Below, in pieces: positions 1 to 7,521 of a stretch of DNA of 9,796 bases (positions within the stretch are counted from its first letter, which is position 1; each line of letters begins with the position of its first letter). Source of the stretch: Anaerolineales bacterium (GTDB lineage: Bacteria > Chloroflexota > Anaerolineae > Anaerolineales > DRMV01); the NCBI GenBank assembly GCA_026991215.1, contig JALXBY010000378.1:1-9796 (forward strand). Reading direction: 5' to 3'. A model generated the notes under the pieces. It was not told where the DNA came from. It was given only the letters and a program-made list of their open reading frames with translations, and ran no database searches. A program made the translations under genes and the position numbers.

Positions 1-542
1 AGGCCGATGATACCTTCCCAGGTCATGGCCTCGGCCACCTCCTCGGGGCCGATGGTCGCGCCCGCGGTCTCCAGGCCCGGCGCGGAGGGCACGCAGGAGG
101 GCACCTGCACCCACACGTGCACCGGCTGGACCCGGGCTTCTTCCACCATCAGGCGCACGCCCTTGAGGCCGAACACGTTGGCAATCTCGTGGGGGTCCAC
201 GAACATGCCCGTGGTGCCCCAGGGCGCGACGGCCCGGACGAACTCCGTGACCGTGACCATGCCCGATTCGATGTGCATGTGGGCGTCCAGCAGGCCGGGC
301 ACCAGGTACATGCCGTCCGCGTCCAGCACCTGGGTGCGTTCCCCAATGGTGTGGGAAGCATCAGGGCCGATGTACGCGATGCGCTGGCCCTTGACCGCGA
401 TGTCCGTTCCGGGCAGGATTTCCCCGGTCTGCACGCTCACCCACCGGCCGTTGCGGATGACCACATCGGCCGGCGCGCGGCCCATGGCAACGTCAATCAG
501 GGCCTTACGCTCCTGTACCCACTGTTCCCATGGCTTGCGCAT
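1..542 (-). CDS. ade: Adenine deaminase, N-terminal third (cut by window edge)
   Basis: Adenine deaminase is an amidohydrolase-superfamily metalloenzyme that converts adenine to hypoxanthine and ammonia in cytoplasmic purine salvage. About 180 codons are visible, against a usual family length near 550-600. Reading in from 542, the N-terminal beta-sandwich part (about residues 26-82) leads into the metal-binding HxH motif in DAHMHIESGMV (H88, H90), then GTTGMFVDPHEIANVFGLKG (DPHE near residue 116) and VPSCVPSAPG (about 148-156). The DPHEIANV and PSCVPS blocks are typical of adenine deaminases rather than other amidohydrolases. The start at 542 is chosen because AAGGAGG (549-555) lies 6 bases upstream. 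A second ATG at 531 is less well placed. The gene follows murJ on the same strand but is separated by 204 bp holding a repeat array and a hairpin, so it is probably transcribed separately. The metal-site residues in the C-terminal part lie outside the window. Confidence 0.92.
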   Translation of the reverse strand, partial: MRKPWEQWVQERKALIDVAMGRAPADVVIRNGRWVSVQTGEILPGTDIAVKGQRIAYIGPDASHTIGERTQVLDADGMYLVPGLLDAHMHIESGMVTVTEFVRAVAPWGTTGMFVDPHEIANVFGLKGVRLMVEEARVQPVHVWVQVPSCVPSAPGLETAGATIGPEEVAEAMTWEGIIG

Positions 543-593
543 GGCCCGCCTCCTTGCAGGGGATTGCGCGCGACGCGCCGGGTGGGATGTAAA

Positions 594-636
594 GAAACCC
601 TCCCCGGCCCTGCGCACTGCCGTCCGGGGAGGTTTC
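594..636 (-). terminator. Terminator-like hairpin in the ade leader, downstream of murJ
   Basis: On the minus strand the arm GAAACCTCCCCGG pairs with CCGGGGAGGGTTTC (one bulged base) around a 16-nt loop and runs into TTTCTTTACAT. This is a 13-bp GC-rich stem with a short T-rich tail, as in an intrinsic terminator. It most simply ends the glycosyltransferase-murJ transcript. Because a TATAAT box lies just upstream, it could also sit at the very 5' end of the ade mRNA and act as an attenuator. Confidence 0.65.
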
Positions 637-641
637 TGCTC

Positions 642-647
642 ATTATA
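642..647 (-). promoter_or_regulatory. Putative -10 box (TATAAT) for ade
   Basis: The minus strand reads GGGTATAATGAGC, a perfect -10 hexamer. Transcription would start about 6-7 bases further on, near 635-636, at the foot of the hairpin at 594-636. No convincing -35 box is seen 16-18 bases upstream (ACCTTC or similar), so the assignment rests on the -10 hexamer and its position about 100 bases before the ade start codon. Confidence 0.4.
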
Positions 648-690
648 CCCGGCGTTCCGCCAGGGAAGGTAGGTTTTCCGGACGACGCAC

Positions 691-746
691 CGACTGCCGA
701 CCGCCGACTGCCGACTGCAGACTGCCGTCCGCCGTCCGCGGCCCGC
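691..746. repeat. Heptanucleotide tandem array A1 (8 units)
   Basis: Eight consecutive 7-bp units in strict phase: CGACTGC, CGACCGC, CGACTGC, CGACTGC, AGACTGC, CGTCCGC, CGTCCGC, GGCCCGC. The plus-strand consensus is CGACTGC, so the minus strand, which is the coding direction of the flanking genes, reads GCAGTCG. The last unit ends at 746 and the murJ stop codon begins at 747, so array and gene touch with no spacer. A possible decayed unit (GACGCAC) precedes it at 684-690. This is one of four such arrays in the window. Confidence 0.9.
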
Positions 747-2228
747 TCATGCCCGCAAGAACCCCCGGATTTCCGGCCAGAGCACAGGGAGCACGAGCAG
801 CACCGCGGCCAGGCTCCAGAACAGGCCGTGCCACCAGGGCGCGGTGGGCATGAGCCGTTCCATAAGCAGGATGAACCCCGCGCTCAGGGCCATGGCCGTG
901 AGGGTACGCCACCAGGTACCCCGCAGGTCCAGGATGCCGGCCACCCGGCGACGCATGAGGAAGAGCAGGAGCAGGGCCTCCAGAGTGAAGGCTGTGGAAT
1001 TGGCCAGCGCGATGCCCACCGCGGCCAGAAGGCGGCCAAAGAGCAGCGCGAAGGTGATGTACATGGCCGTGTTGATGGCCGAAGCCAGAAGGGGGGTTTT
1101 TGCATCCTGCTGGGCGTAAAAGCCCCGGGCCGTGAGTTCCAGAAGGGCGTGGCCCACCATGCCGGCCAGGTACGCGCGGGCCGTGGCCACCACCAGCTGG
1201 GTATCCTCGAAGTTCAGGCCCAGGATGGGCAGCACCTTGGGCAGCACCGCGGCCAGCAGCGCAGCCGCGGTCAGGTTGAAGGCAAAGACCGTGCGAATCC
1301 CCCGGTTGAGGGTCCGGGCGAAGCCTTCCCGGTCGCCTCGGGCCCAGGTTTCGGAAAGGGTGGGTAAAAGCACCAGGCCCACCGCGGTGCCCAGGATGGT
1401 CTCCGGCACCTGCATGATGAACCACCCATAAGCCAGCGCGGTCACCGCGCCCAAAGGCAGAAAGGAAGCCAGGTAGTCACGCGCGATGAAGATGGTCTGG
1501 ATGAAGAACATGGTGACCACCCGCGGCCCCAAAAGCCGAAGGACCTGCACCACTCTGGGGTGCCTAAGTTCAATGCGGGGGAGCCACCGGAACCCGTATT
1601 TCACCAGGCCTGGAATCTGGATGCCCAGATGCATCCCCGCGCCCAGGAGCACCCCATACACCAGGCCGAAGATACCGAACCGGGGGGCCAGGAAGACTAC
1701 GCCGATAATCTGGCCCACGTTGTAGAGCAAGGGCGCCAGGGCCGGCAGCAGGAAGTGCTGATTGGCGTACAGCCCCGCGGAGACCAGGCCGCTCAGGGAA
1801 AAGATGAGGAGGGCCAGGAGGTCCAGCCGCATCAACTCCACGGTCAGGGCTTGCAGTGCCGGGGGGAAGCCCGGCGCGATGACCGTCGCCACCAGATACG
1901 GAGCCTCCACCCCCACCAGGATGGACAGCCCCGCGGTGACCAGGAACGCGAGGTTGGCAATGCGAGAAAACAGCCCCCACATGGCCGGCCGGCCTTCCTG
2001 CACCAGCACTTCCGAAAGGACCGGAATGAAGGCCATGGCCAGCGCGCCGCCGGAAATCAACGCGAAGAGCATATCGGGAATGTTGTTGGCCGCGTTGAAC
2101 GCGTCCATCTCCGGGGAAAGTTGGAAGGTGCGGGCCACCAAAATCGTGCGGACCAGGGCCAGGAGTTTGTCCACACCAAAGAAGACCGCGACCAGCAGGG
2201 TGTTACGAGCAAGGCGTCCCCAGCGCAT
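747..2228 (-). CDS. murJ: Lipid II flippase MurJ (MviN family)
   Basis: A 493-residue polytopic membrane protein of the MOP superfamily, which moves the peptidoglycan precursor lipid II from the inner to the outer face of the cytoplasmic membrane. Hydrophobic segments run nearly the whole length, as expected for about 14 helices. The family signature is clear near the N terminus: LALVRTILVARTF (R27), then MDAFNAANNIPDMLFALISG (41-60) and GGALAMAFIPV (60-70). R27 and D42 fall where functionally important Arg and Asp residues lie in E. coli MurJ. Length is normal for the family (about 490-530). The start codon overlaps the upstream gene's stop as TGATG, which suggests translational coupling. 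The C terminus ends in GFLRA directly against array A1. The closest alternative would be another MOP exporter such as a Wzx-type flippase, but the signature block favours MurJ. Confidence 0.93.
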   Translation of the reverse strand: MRWGRLARNTLLVAVFFGVDKLLALVRTILVARTFQLSPEMDAFNAANNIPDMLFALISGGALAMAFIPVLSEVLVQEGRPAMWGLFSRIANLAFLVTAGLSILVGVEAPYLVATVIAPGFPPALQALTVELMRLDLLALLIFSLSGLVSAGLYANQHFLLPALAPLLYNVGQIIGVVFLAPRFGIFGLVYGVLLGAGMHLGIQIPGLVKYGFRWLPRIELRHPRVVQVLRLLGPRVVTMFFIQTIFIARDYLASFLPLGAVTALAYGWFIMQVPETILGTAVGLVLLPTLSETWARGDREGFARTLNRGIRTVFAFNLTAAALLAAVLPKVLPILGLNFEDTQLVVATARAYLAGMVGHALLELTARGFYAQQDAKTPLLASAINTAMYITFALLFGRLLAAVGIALANSTAFTLEALLLLFLMRRRVAGILDLRGTWWRTLTAMALSAGFILLMERLMPTAPWWHGLFWSLAAVLLVLPVLWPEIRGFLRA

Positions 2229-3979
2229 CAGGGTTTCTCCAGAAGAGGGTTACAGGCCTGGGCATCGGAAAGCAAAAGATACCCGCTTTGCAAGGCCTTC
2301 CACAAGGGGAAGACCCGGCGTAATAGCCGATACTGGGCCTCGCGCGTTTGGCGCAGTTCCGGCTGCAGGGTAGGAATTACGATGACCGCGCAGCGTCCCC
2401 GCAGGCTTTGGGCCAGGTCCTCCAACCATGCATCGATGCTTGGGTAGGACAGGGGAATGTACCGCCGCTGGACCGGGTCGTAGTACACCAACTGCCCGTC
2501 CCGCTGTCCTGGGATAGCCAGGTACCCCGTGGCCCGGTCCGCGTAGTAGAGCACTTCCGGGAATTCGGGACTGTAGAGGGGCACTTCGGGGGGAAGGCTG
2601 CGGAGCACGGGCCACATGTCGGCCTGCTGCCACCAGGCATCCCGCAGGATGCCCCCCCGCTGACGCATCAGCCGGAACTGGAACTGGTCATAGTGGAAGT
2701 GATAGCGGGAAAGGGTGAACACGGCCCATCCCAACGCCAGCCCGGCCCACCAGTAGCGACGGGCCACAGCCCAGCCAGCCAGGCTCAGGACCAGGCTCCC
2801 GGCCAGGAACACGGGCAGGAGGATGCGGGTATCCAGGGAGGTGGAGTAATCCACCAGGGTGATGGCGCCAAGCACCGTCCCCCCATAGGCCAGGATGAAG
2901 CCCAGCCAGAGCGCCATGCCCTGGAGAAGGCGCGTCCAGCCCTGGCGACGGGCCAGAACCAGGCCCCACGCGAGCAGGCCCAGGGCGGTGAGCGCGGTGA
3001 AGAGGGCCAGGCGGGGTTCCAGGTCCGGGTTCCACAAAAGTTGGTTGGGCCGGCCCCACAGGGCCAGGGTAGCCCGCAGTTCGGCCCAGTGCCGGGGGCC
3101 GGGCGGGTGCCAGAGCACCTTCCGGCTGATGGCCGAGCCGCCCAGGAGCCGGTTGAGCAGCATCAGCCCGGCCACCGGGAGCAGGCTGGCCGCCAGGTAG
3201 CGCAACGGCAGGCTATAGGCGCCCGGCTTTCGTTGTGCCTTTTGGGGAAAGGTGGCAGACCCGGCCCCCCGCGCGGCCTGCCGGGCCTGCCACCAGAACA
3301 CACCGGCCAGCCAGGGGATGAGGGCCACGCCAATCCAGCGGACGTAGACCGCGACCGCGCTCAACACCCCCGCGAGGATGGGCCGGCGGGCCTGCCCGGC
3401 CCATGCAGCCGCGAGCACCAGCACGAGGAAGGGCACTTCCGAGAACACGCCGGTGAAGAAGCGCTGCATGGGGTAGGCCACGGCCAGCCACAGGCCCAGG
3501 GCCAGCGCGGGCAGGGGGTGTTGAGTCCATCGCCGCACTTCCCCCATGGCCAGGGCCAGGAGCAGGGCCACGGCCACCAGGTGCAGCAACTGGGCGGCCC
3601 GGGCCGGGTCCCCCTGGGTCAAGGGCATGAACAGCGCGATGAGGGTCGGGTACCCCGGCGGGAAATGGGTCACGAAGCGGAAGCCGCCGTCCGGCGTGGG
3701 GTAGCCCGGCCCCTGCAGCCGGTACATCCCCCGGGCCATGACCAGGTAGGTCAGCCCATCGGAGTTGGCCCAGGGCCCCCAGGGCGCGGTGGCCCATACC
3801 ACAATCCCCAGGGCCAGCCCAATGACCGCGACCGCCCCGGCCACGAACACCCAGGGCCGCGACCAGAGCCGGGCCTCCAGCAGCCGTTCCCACAAGCGTT
3901 GGGGGAAATGCCACAGGTCCGGGGACATTCTGAAGGGCACGCCACACCCTCGGGCCACAAGGGATGCAAGCCTGGCCAT
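2228..3979 (-). CDS. Multi-pass membrane glycosyltransferase-like protein (GT-C type)
   Basis: A 583-residue membrane protein with one helix near residues 43-64, an extracytoplasmic loop, a series of about eight to ten further hydrophobic segments up to about residue 430, and a C-terminal soluble domain of about 150 residues. The first loop carries ANSDGLTYL (D74) followed by THFPPGYPTL (104-113), the arrangement seen in GT-C / GT39-like membrane glycosyltransferases, which use polyprenyl-phosphate sugars outside the membrane. D74 is the best candidate for the catalytic acidic residue. Coupling to murJ through a TGATG overlap suggests a role in envelope glycan or glycoprotein assembly. The exact substrate cannot be told. 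The start is uncertain: the frame stays open to an ATG at 4171, but those 64 codons run through repeat array A2 and into the groES -35 box. ATG 3979 is preferred and ATG 3928 is possible; none has a clear Shine-Dalgarno site. Confidence 0.68.
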   Translation of the reverse strand: MARLASLVARGCGVPFRMSPDLWHFPQRLWERLLEARLWSRPWVFVAGAVAVIGLALGIVVWATAPWGPWANSDGLTYLVMARGMYRLQGPGYPTPDGGFRFVTHFPPGYPTLIALFMPLTQGDPARAAQLLHLVAVALLLALAMGEVRRWTQHPLPALALGLWLAVAYPMQRFFTGVFSEVPFLVLVLAAAWAGQARRPILAGVLSAVAVYVRWIGVALIPWLAGVFWWQARQAARGAGSATFPQKAQRKPGAYSLPLRYLAASLLPVAGLMLLNRLLGGSAISRKVLWHPPGPRHWAELRATLALWGRPNQLLWNPDLEPRLALFTALTALGLLAWGLVLARRQGWTRLLQGMALWLGFILAYGGTVLGAITLVDYSTSLDTRILLPVFLAGSLVLSLAGWAVARRYWWAGLALGWAVFTLSRYHFHYDQFQFRLMRQRGGILRDAWWQQADMWPVLRSLPPEVPLYSPEFPEVLYYADRATGYLAIPGQRDGQLVYYDPVQRRYIPLSYPSIDAWLEDLAQSLRGRCAVIVIPTLQPELRQTREAQYRLLRRVFPLWKALQSGYLLLSDAQACNPLLEKP

Positions 3980-3990
3980 GATACCATGGT

Positions 3991-4130
3991 GGTCGGTGGT
4001 CGATGGTCGGTCGTCGATGGTCGATGGTCGGTGGTCGGTGGTTGGTGGTTGGGGGTAGCAGACTGCCGATTGCTGACTGCCCACTGCCGACTGCAGACCG
4101 CGCACAGCGCACTGCCCACTGCCCACCGCG
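3991..4130. repeat. Heptanucleotide tandem array A2 (20 units, two unit families in one phase)
   Basis: Twenty consecutive 7-bp units without a phase break. Units 1-9 (3991-4053) are of the GGTCGGT/GGTCGAT/GGTTGGT type. Unit 10 (GGTAGCA, 4054-4060) is a hybrid. Units 11-20 (4061-4130) are of the GACTGCC/CACTGCC type. The array fills most of the space between the divergent glycosyltransferase start (3979) and the groES promoter (4163). None of the three forward frames of the common units makes a stop codon on the minus strand, so the glycosyltransferase frame extends through it without this meaning that it is translated. Confidence 0.92.
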
Positions 4131-4162
4131 TTAGAGATGCATAAAAATCCCCAGGGGTTTGC

Positions 4163-4191
4163 TTGACCCATGCTGGGGGCTGGCCTACTAT
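4163..4191 (+). promoter_or_regulatory. groESL promoter (sigma-70 / sigma-A type)
   Basis: TTGACC (4163-4168) and TACTAT (4186-4191) are separated by exactly 17 bases, a near-consensus housekeeping promoter. Transcription should begin near 4198, within a few bases of the CIRCE operator at 4203-4229, and lead into groES. The arrangement implies vegetative transcription held down by a repressor rather than by a dedicated heat-shock sigma factor. Confidence 0.85.
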
Positions 4192-4202
4192 AGTGCCCGG
4201 AC

Positions 4203-4229
4203 TTAGCACTCTCCGGCGAAGAGTGCTAA
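4203..4229. promoter_or_regulatory. CIRCE operator (HrcA binding site)
   Basis: TTAGCACTC, nine bases, then GAGTGCTAA: a perfect match to the CIRCE inverted repeat, the DNA site of the heat-shock repressor HrcA. It starts about 5 bases after the predicted transcription start and lies wholly in the 5' untranslated region, 25 bases before the groES start. Bound HrcA would block promoter clearance. Known biology of HrcA predicts release on heat shock and re-binding helped by GroEL. hrcA itself is not in this window. Confidence 0.98.
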
Positions 4230-4254
4230 CCAACCCTGCCGAAGGAGGATGGCG

Positions 4255-4560
4255 ATGGCGACCGAACTGCGCCCGTTGGGGAACCGTGTGGTGGTCAAGC
4301 CCATTGAGCAGGAAGAGCGCACGCCTTCGGGCCTGGTGCTGCCCGAAACCGCTAAGGAAAAGCCCCAGGAGGGCGAAGTGCTGGCCGTCGGCCCTGGCGA
4401 GTGGGCTGAGGACGGCAAGACCCGCATCCCGCTGGAGGTCAAGGTGGGTGACCGGGTCATCTTCGCCAAGTACGCAGGCACCGAGGTCAAGGTGGATGGC
4501 GAGAAACTCCTCATCCTGCGGGAGAGCGACATCCTGGCCATCGTTGAGCGCAAGGAATAG
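4255..4560 (+). CDS. groES: Co-chaperonin GroES (Cpn10)
   Basis: A 101-residue cytoplasmic co-chaperonin that forms the heptameric lid of the GroEL folding chamber. The sequence is canonical: LRPLGNRVVVKP at the N terminus, the mobile loop EERTPSGLVLPETAKEKPQ that docks on GroEL, GEVLAVGPG, and VGDRVIFAKYAGTEVKVDGE, ending in ESDILAIVE. Two in-frame ATGs lie six bases apart (4249 and 4255). AAGGAGG at 4242-4248 abuts the first, leaving no spacer, but stands 6 bases before the second, so 4255 is taken as the start. It is the first gene of the HrcA/CIRCE-controlled operon, with groEL 72 bp downstream. Confidence 0.97.
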   Translation: MATELRPLGNRVVVKPIEQEERTPSGLVLPETAKEKPQEGEVLAVGPGEWAEDGKTRIPLEVKVGDRVIFAKYAGTEVKVDGEKLLILRESDILAIVERKE

Positions 4561-4562
4561 CA

Positions 4563-4618
4563 GTTGGCCGTTAGCAGTCAGCAGTCAGCAGAACTCACTA
4601 TTCACCACTGACCACTCC
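4563..4618. repeat. Heptanucleotide tandem array A3 (8 units) between groES and groEL
   Basis: Eight 7-bp units in phase: GTTGGCC, GTTAGCA, GTCAGCA, GTCAGCA, GAACTCA, CTATTCA, CCACTGA, CCACTCC. The first half is of the GTCAGCA family and the second half of the CCACTGA family. It begins 2 bases after the groES stop codon and ends 1 base before the groEL Shine-Dalgarno sequence, so it makes up essentially the whole intercistronic spacer and is transcribed as part of the groESL mRNA. Confidence 0.82.
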
Positions 4619-4619
4619 C

Positions 4620-4629
4620 AAGGAGGTGA
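4620..4629 (+). promoter_or_regulatory. Extended groEL ribosome binding site
   Basis: AAGGAGGTGA is complementary to the 16S rRNA 3' end over ten bases and lies 3 bases before ATG 4633 (GGAGG core to ATG: 7 bases). This unusually full Shine-Dalgarno sequence fits the high GroEL output needed and fixes the groEL start. Confidence 0.9.
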
Positions 4630-4632
4630 ACC

Positions 4633-6264
<1,632 letters not shown>

Positions 6265-6278
6265 CCCTGGGTGAACCT

Positions 6279-6316
6279 TGCCTGCGGCCCTGCCCACTGC
6301 GGCGGGGTCGCAGGCA
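6279..6316 (+). terminator. Hairpin after groEL, possible terminator
   Basis: TGCCTGCGGCCC pairs with GGGGTCGCAGGCA (one G-T wobble) to give a stem of about 12 bp, starting 15 bases after the groEL stop. It has no run of T after it, so it is not a classic intrinsic terminator. It may stabilise the groESL 3' end or act with Rho. It lies directly before the tRNA promoter. Confidence 0.45.
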
Positions 6317-6324
6317 CCCAAGGC

Positions 6325-6353
6325 TTGACGTCGGCCACGCACTTGCATATACT
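6325..6353 (+). promoter_or_regulatory. tRNA-Asp promoter
   Basis: TTGACG (6325-6330) and TATACT (6348-6353) are separated by 17 bases, a strong sigma-70 type promoter. Transcription would start near 6360, about 14 bases before the mature 5' end of the tRNA. This makes the tRNA independent of groESL. Confidence 0.85.
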
Positions 6354-6373
6354 AAGCAGCGCCAAGGGAGCAC

Positions 6374-6449
6374 GGCCCCGTAGTGTAGCCTGGCCTAACA
6401 CGCCGCCCTGTCAAGGCGGAGATCGCGGGTTCAAATCCCGTCGGGGCCG
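6374..6449 (+). tRNA. tRNA-Asp (anticodon GTC)
   Basis: A 76-base cloverleaf without encoded CCA. The acceptor stem is GGCCCCG/CGGGGCC (7 bp), the D arm GTGT/ACAC, and the anticodon arm CCGCC-CTGTCAA-GGCGG with anticodon GTC. The variable loop is AGATC and the T arm GCGGG-TTCAAAT-CCCGT. The discriminator base is G, the identity base expected for aspartate tRNAs. The D loop is on the long side at 11 bases. It has its own promoter upstream and a perfect terminator 3 bases downstream. Confidence 0.97.
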
Positions 6450-6452
6450 CTG

Positions 6453-6482
6453 AAAGCCCGAACCAACGGTTCGGGCTTTTTT
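6453..6482 (+). terminator. Rho-independent terminator of tRNA-Asp
   Basis: AAAGCCCGAACC, loop AAC, GGTTCGGGCTTT, then TTT: a perfect 12-bp stem with a 3-base loop and a T run of six counting the stem end. It starts right after the tRNA and ends only 25 bases before the next gene's start codon, so that gene's transcript must cross or start within it. Confidence 0.93.
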
Positions 6483-6507
6483 CTATCTCACCTTTCGGAG
6501 GCGCACC

Positions 6508-7521
6508 ATGACCACGAACCTGCAGGACCTGCTCCCCGGTGCCCGGACCGCGATTCGCCAGTGCCTGGCCATCGGCCCTGAGGACCGGGTCTTCATCTTC
6601 ACTGACCAGGCCACGAAAGCCATTGGCGAAGCCTTACAGGAAGCCGCCCAGGAACAGGGGGCCGCTGTCATTGGGCTTCACCTGCTTGAGGAATTCGGCC
6701 CCCGGCCCTTCACCGAGGTCCCGGAGGCCCTGCTTCAGGCCCTGGAGGCCTTCCGGCCCACGGTCACCATCTTCGCGGCCCAGGGCCAGCCGGGGGAGGT
6801 CACCTTCCGGCTCAAGTTGAGCCGGGTGCTTCGCCACACCTACCGGGTCCGGCACGGCCACATGATTGGCATCACCCCGGAAATCATGCAAACCGGCATG
6901 CGGGCCGACTACCTCCGGGTGGCTTCCCGCACCATCCGGGTCTTCCTCCGGGTGTACAAGGCCCGCACCATCCAGGTCCAGGACCCCTACGGCACGGACT
7001 TTACCGTTTACCTGGACCCGCAAGGCCGGCGCTGGAACCCCAGCATGGGCCTGCTCCACTACCCCGGCGATTGGGGCAACCTGCCCGATGGCGAGGTCTT
7101 CACCGCGCCGGTCACGGCCCAGGGCGTGCTGGTGGCCCACCTCCTGGGGGATTACTTCAGCGAGAAGTACGGCCTTCTGGATGCGCCCATGACTTTTTAC
7201 GTGGAAGACGGCCGGGTCACGCGGGTGGAACACCCCAACCCAGACCTGGCCCAGGAAGTGCGGGCCTATCTGCAGCAACACGAAAACAGCCCCAGGGTCG
7301 GCGAGTTCGCCCTGGGTACCAACGAGTTCCTGACGCGGCTGGTGGGCAACATGCTGCAGGATGAGAAGTTCCCCGGCGTACACGTGGCCTTCGGCAACCC
7401 CTACCCCGACCGCACGGGTGCGGACTGGTCCGCGCCAACCCATGTGGATGTCATCCCCCTGCGGGTCAGCGTGTGGGTGGATGGGGAGCCGCTCATGGAA
7501 GAGGGCCGTTATTTGATTTGA
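6508..7521 (+). CDS. Aminopeptidase, M29 family (AmpS/aminopeptidase T type)
   Basis: A 337-residue cytoplasmic metallo-aminopeptidase predicted to remove N-terminal residues from peptides. The two-metal site of family M29 (ligands Glu, Glu, His, Tyr, His, Asp) can be followed in full: E196 in NLPDGEVFTAP, E266 in VGEFALGTN, H292 in GVHVAFG, Y299 seven residues later in NPYP, and H312 with D314 in THVDV. The protein is shorter than the roughly 400-residue Thermus/Bacillus enzymes, mainly in the N-terminal part and between Tyr and the last His, and so resembles the compact leucyl aminopeptidase (COG2309-like) branch. GGAGG at 6497-6501 is 6 bases before ATG 6508. No room exists for a separate promoter between the tRNA terminator and this start. 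The physiological substrate is unknown. Confidence 0.85.
   Translation: MTTNLQDLLPGARTAIRQCLAIGPEDRVFIFTDQATKAIGEALQEAAQEQGAAVIGLHLLEEFGPRPFTEVPEALLQALEAFRPTVTIFAAQGQPGEVTFRLKLSRVLRHTYRVRHGHMIGITPEIMQTGMRADYLRVASRTIRVFLRVYKARTIQVQDPYGTDFTVYLDPQGRRWNPSMGLLHYPGDWGNLPDGEVFTAPVTAQGVLVAHLLGDYFSEKYGLLDAPMTFYVEDGRVTRVEHPNPDLAQEVRAYLQQHENSPRVGEFALGTNEFLTRLVGNMLQDEKFPGVHVAFGNPYPDRTGADWSAPTHVDVIPLRVSVWVDGEPLMEEGRYLI

Noticed and set aside
594..690. Purine riboswitch in the ade leader
   Set aside because: The predicted leader contains only one long hairpin with a GC-rich loop, not the three-way junction with its conserved pyrimidine core.
117..1367. Plus-strand open frame (416 codons) across ade, its leader and murJ
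   Set aside because: It spans two real minus-strand genes, a hairpin and a repeat array, and has no recognisable domain or ribosome binding site.
3991..4130. CRISPR array
   Set aside because: Units are 7 bp, degenerate and directly abutting, with no spacers of 25-40 bp and no cas genes nearby.
2348..4144. Long plus-strand open frame (598 codons) opposite the membrane glycosyltransferase
   Set aside because: It is composed of Gly/Pro/Gln/His-rich low-complexity sequence with no motif. It mirrors the third-position G/C bias of the real minus-strand gene and runs into array A2.
3980..4171. N-terminal extension of the glycosyltransferase to ATG 4171
   Set aside because: The 64 extra codons are mostly translated heptamer repeat, the start lies in the groES -35 region, and no ribosome binding site is present. 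Array units give no stop codons, so openness is not evidence.
4249..4254. groES start at ATG 4249
   Set aside because: AAGGAGG ends at 4248, leaving no spacer to this ATG. The in-frame ATG at 4255 has a normal 6-base spacing and fits the family N terminus.
6271..6453. Small plus-strand frame (60 codons) overlapping the tRNA
   Set aside because: It runs through the tRNA promoter and the whole tRNA-Asp gene and has no Shine-Dalgarno site.
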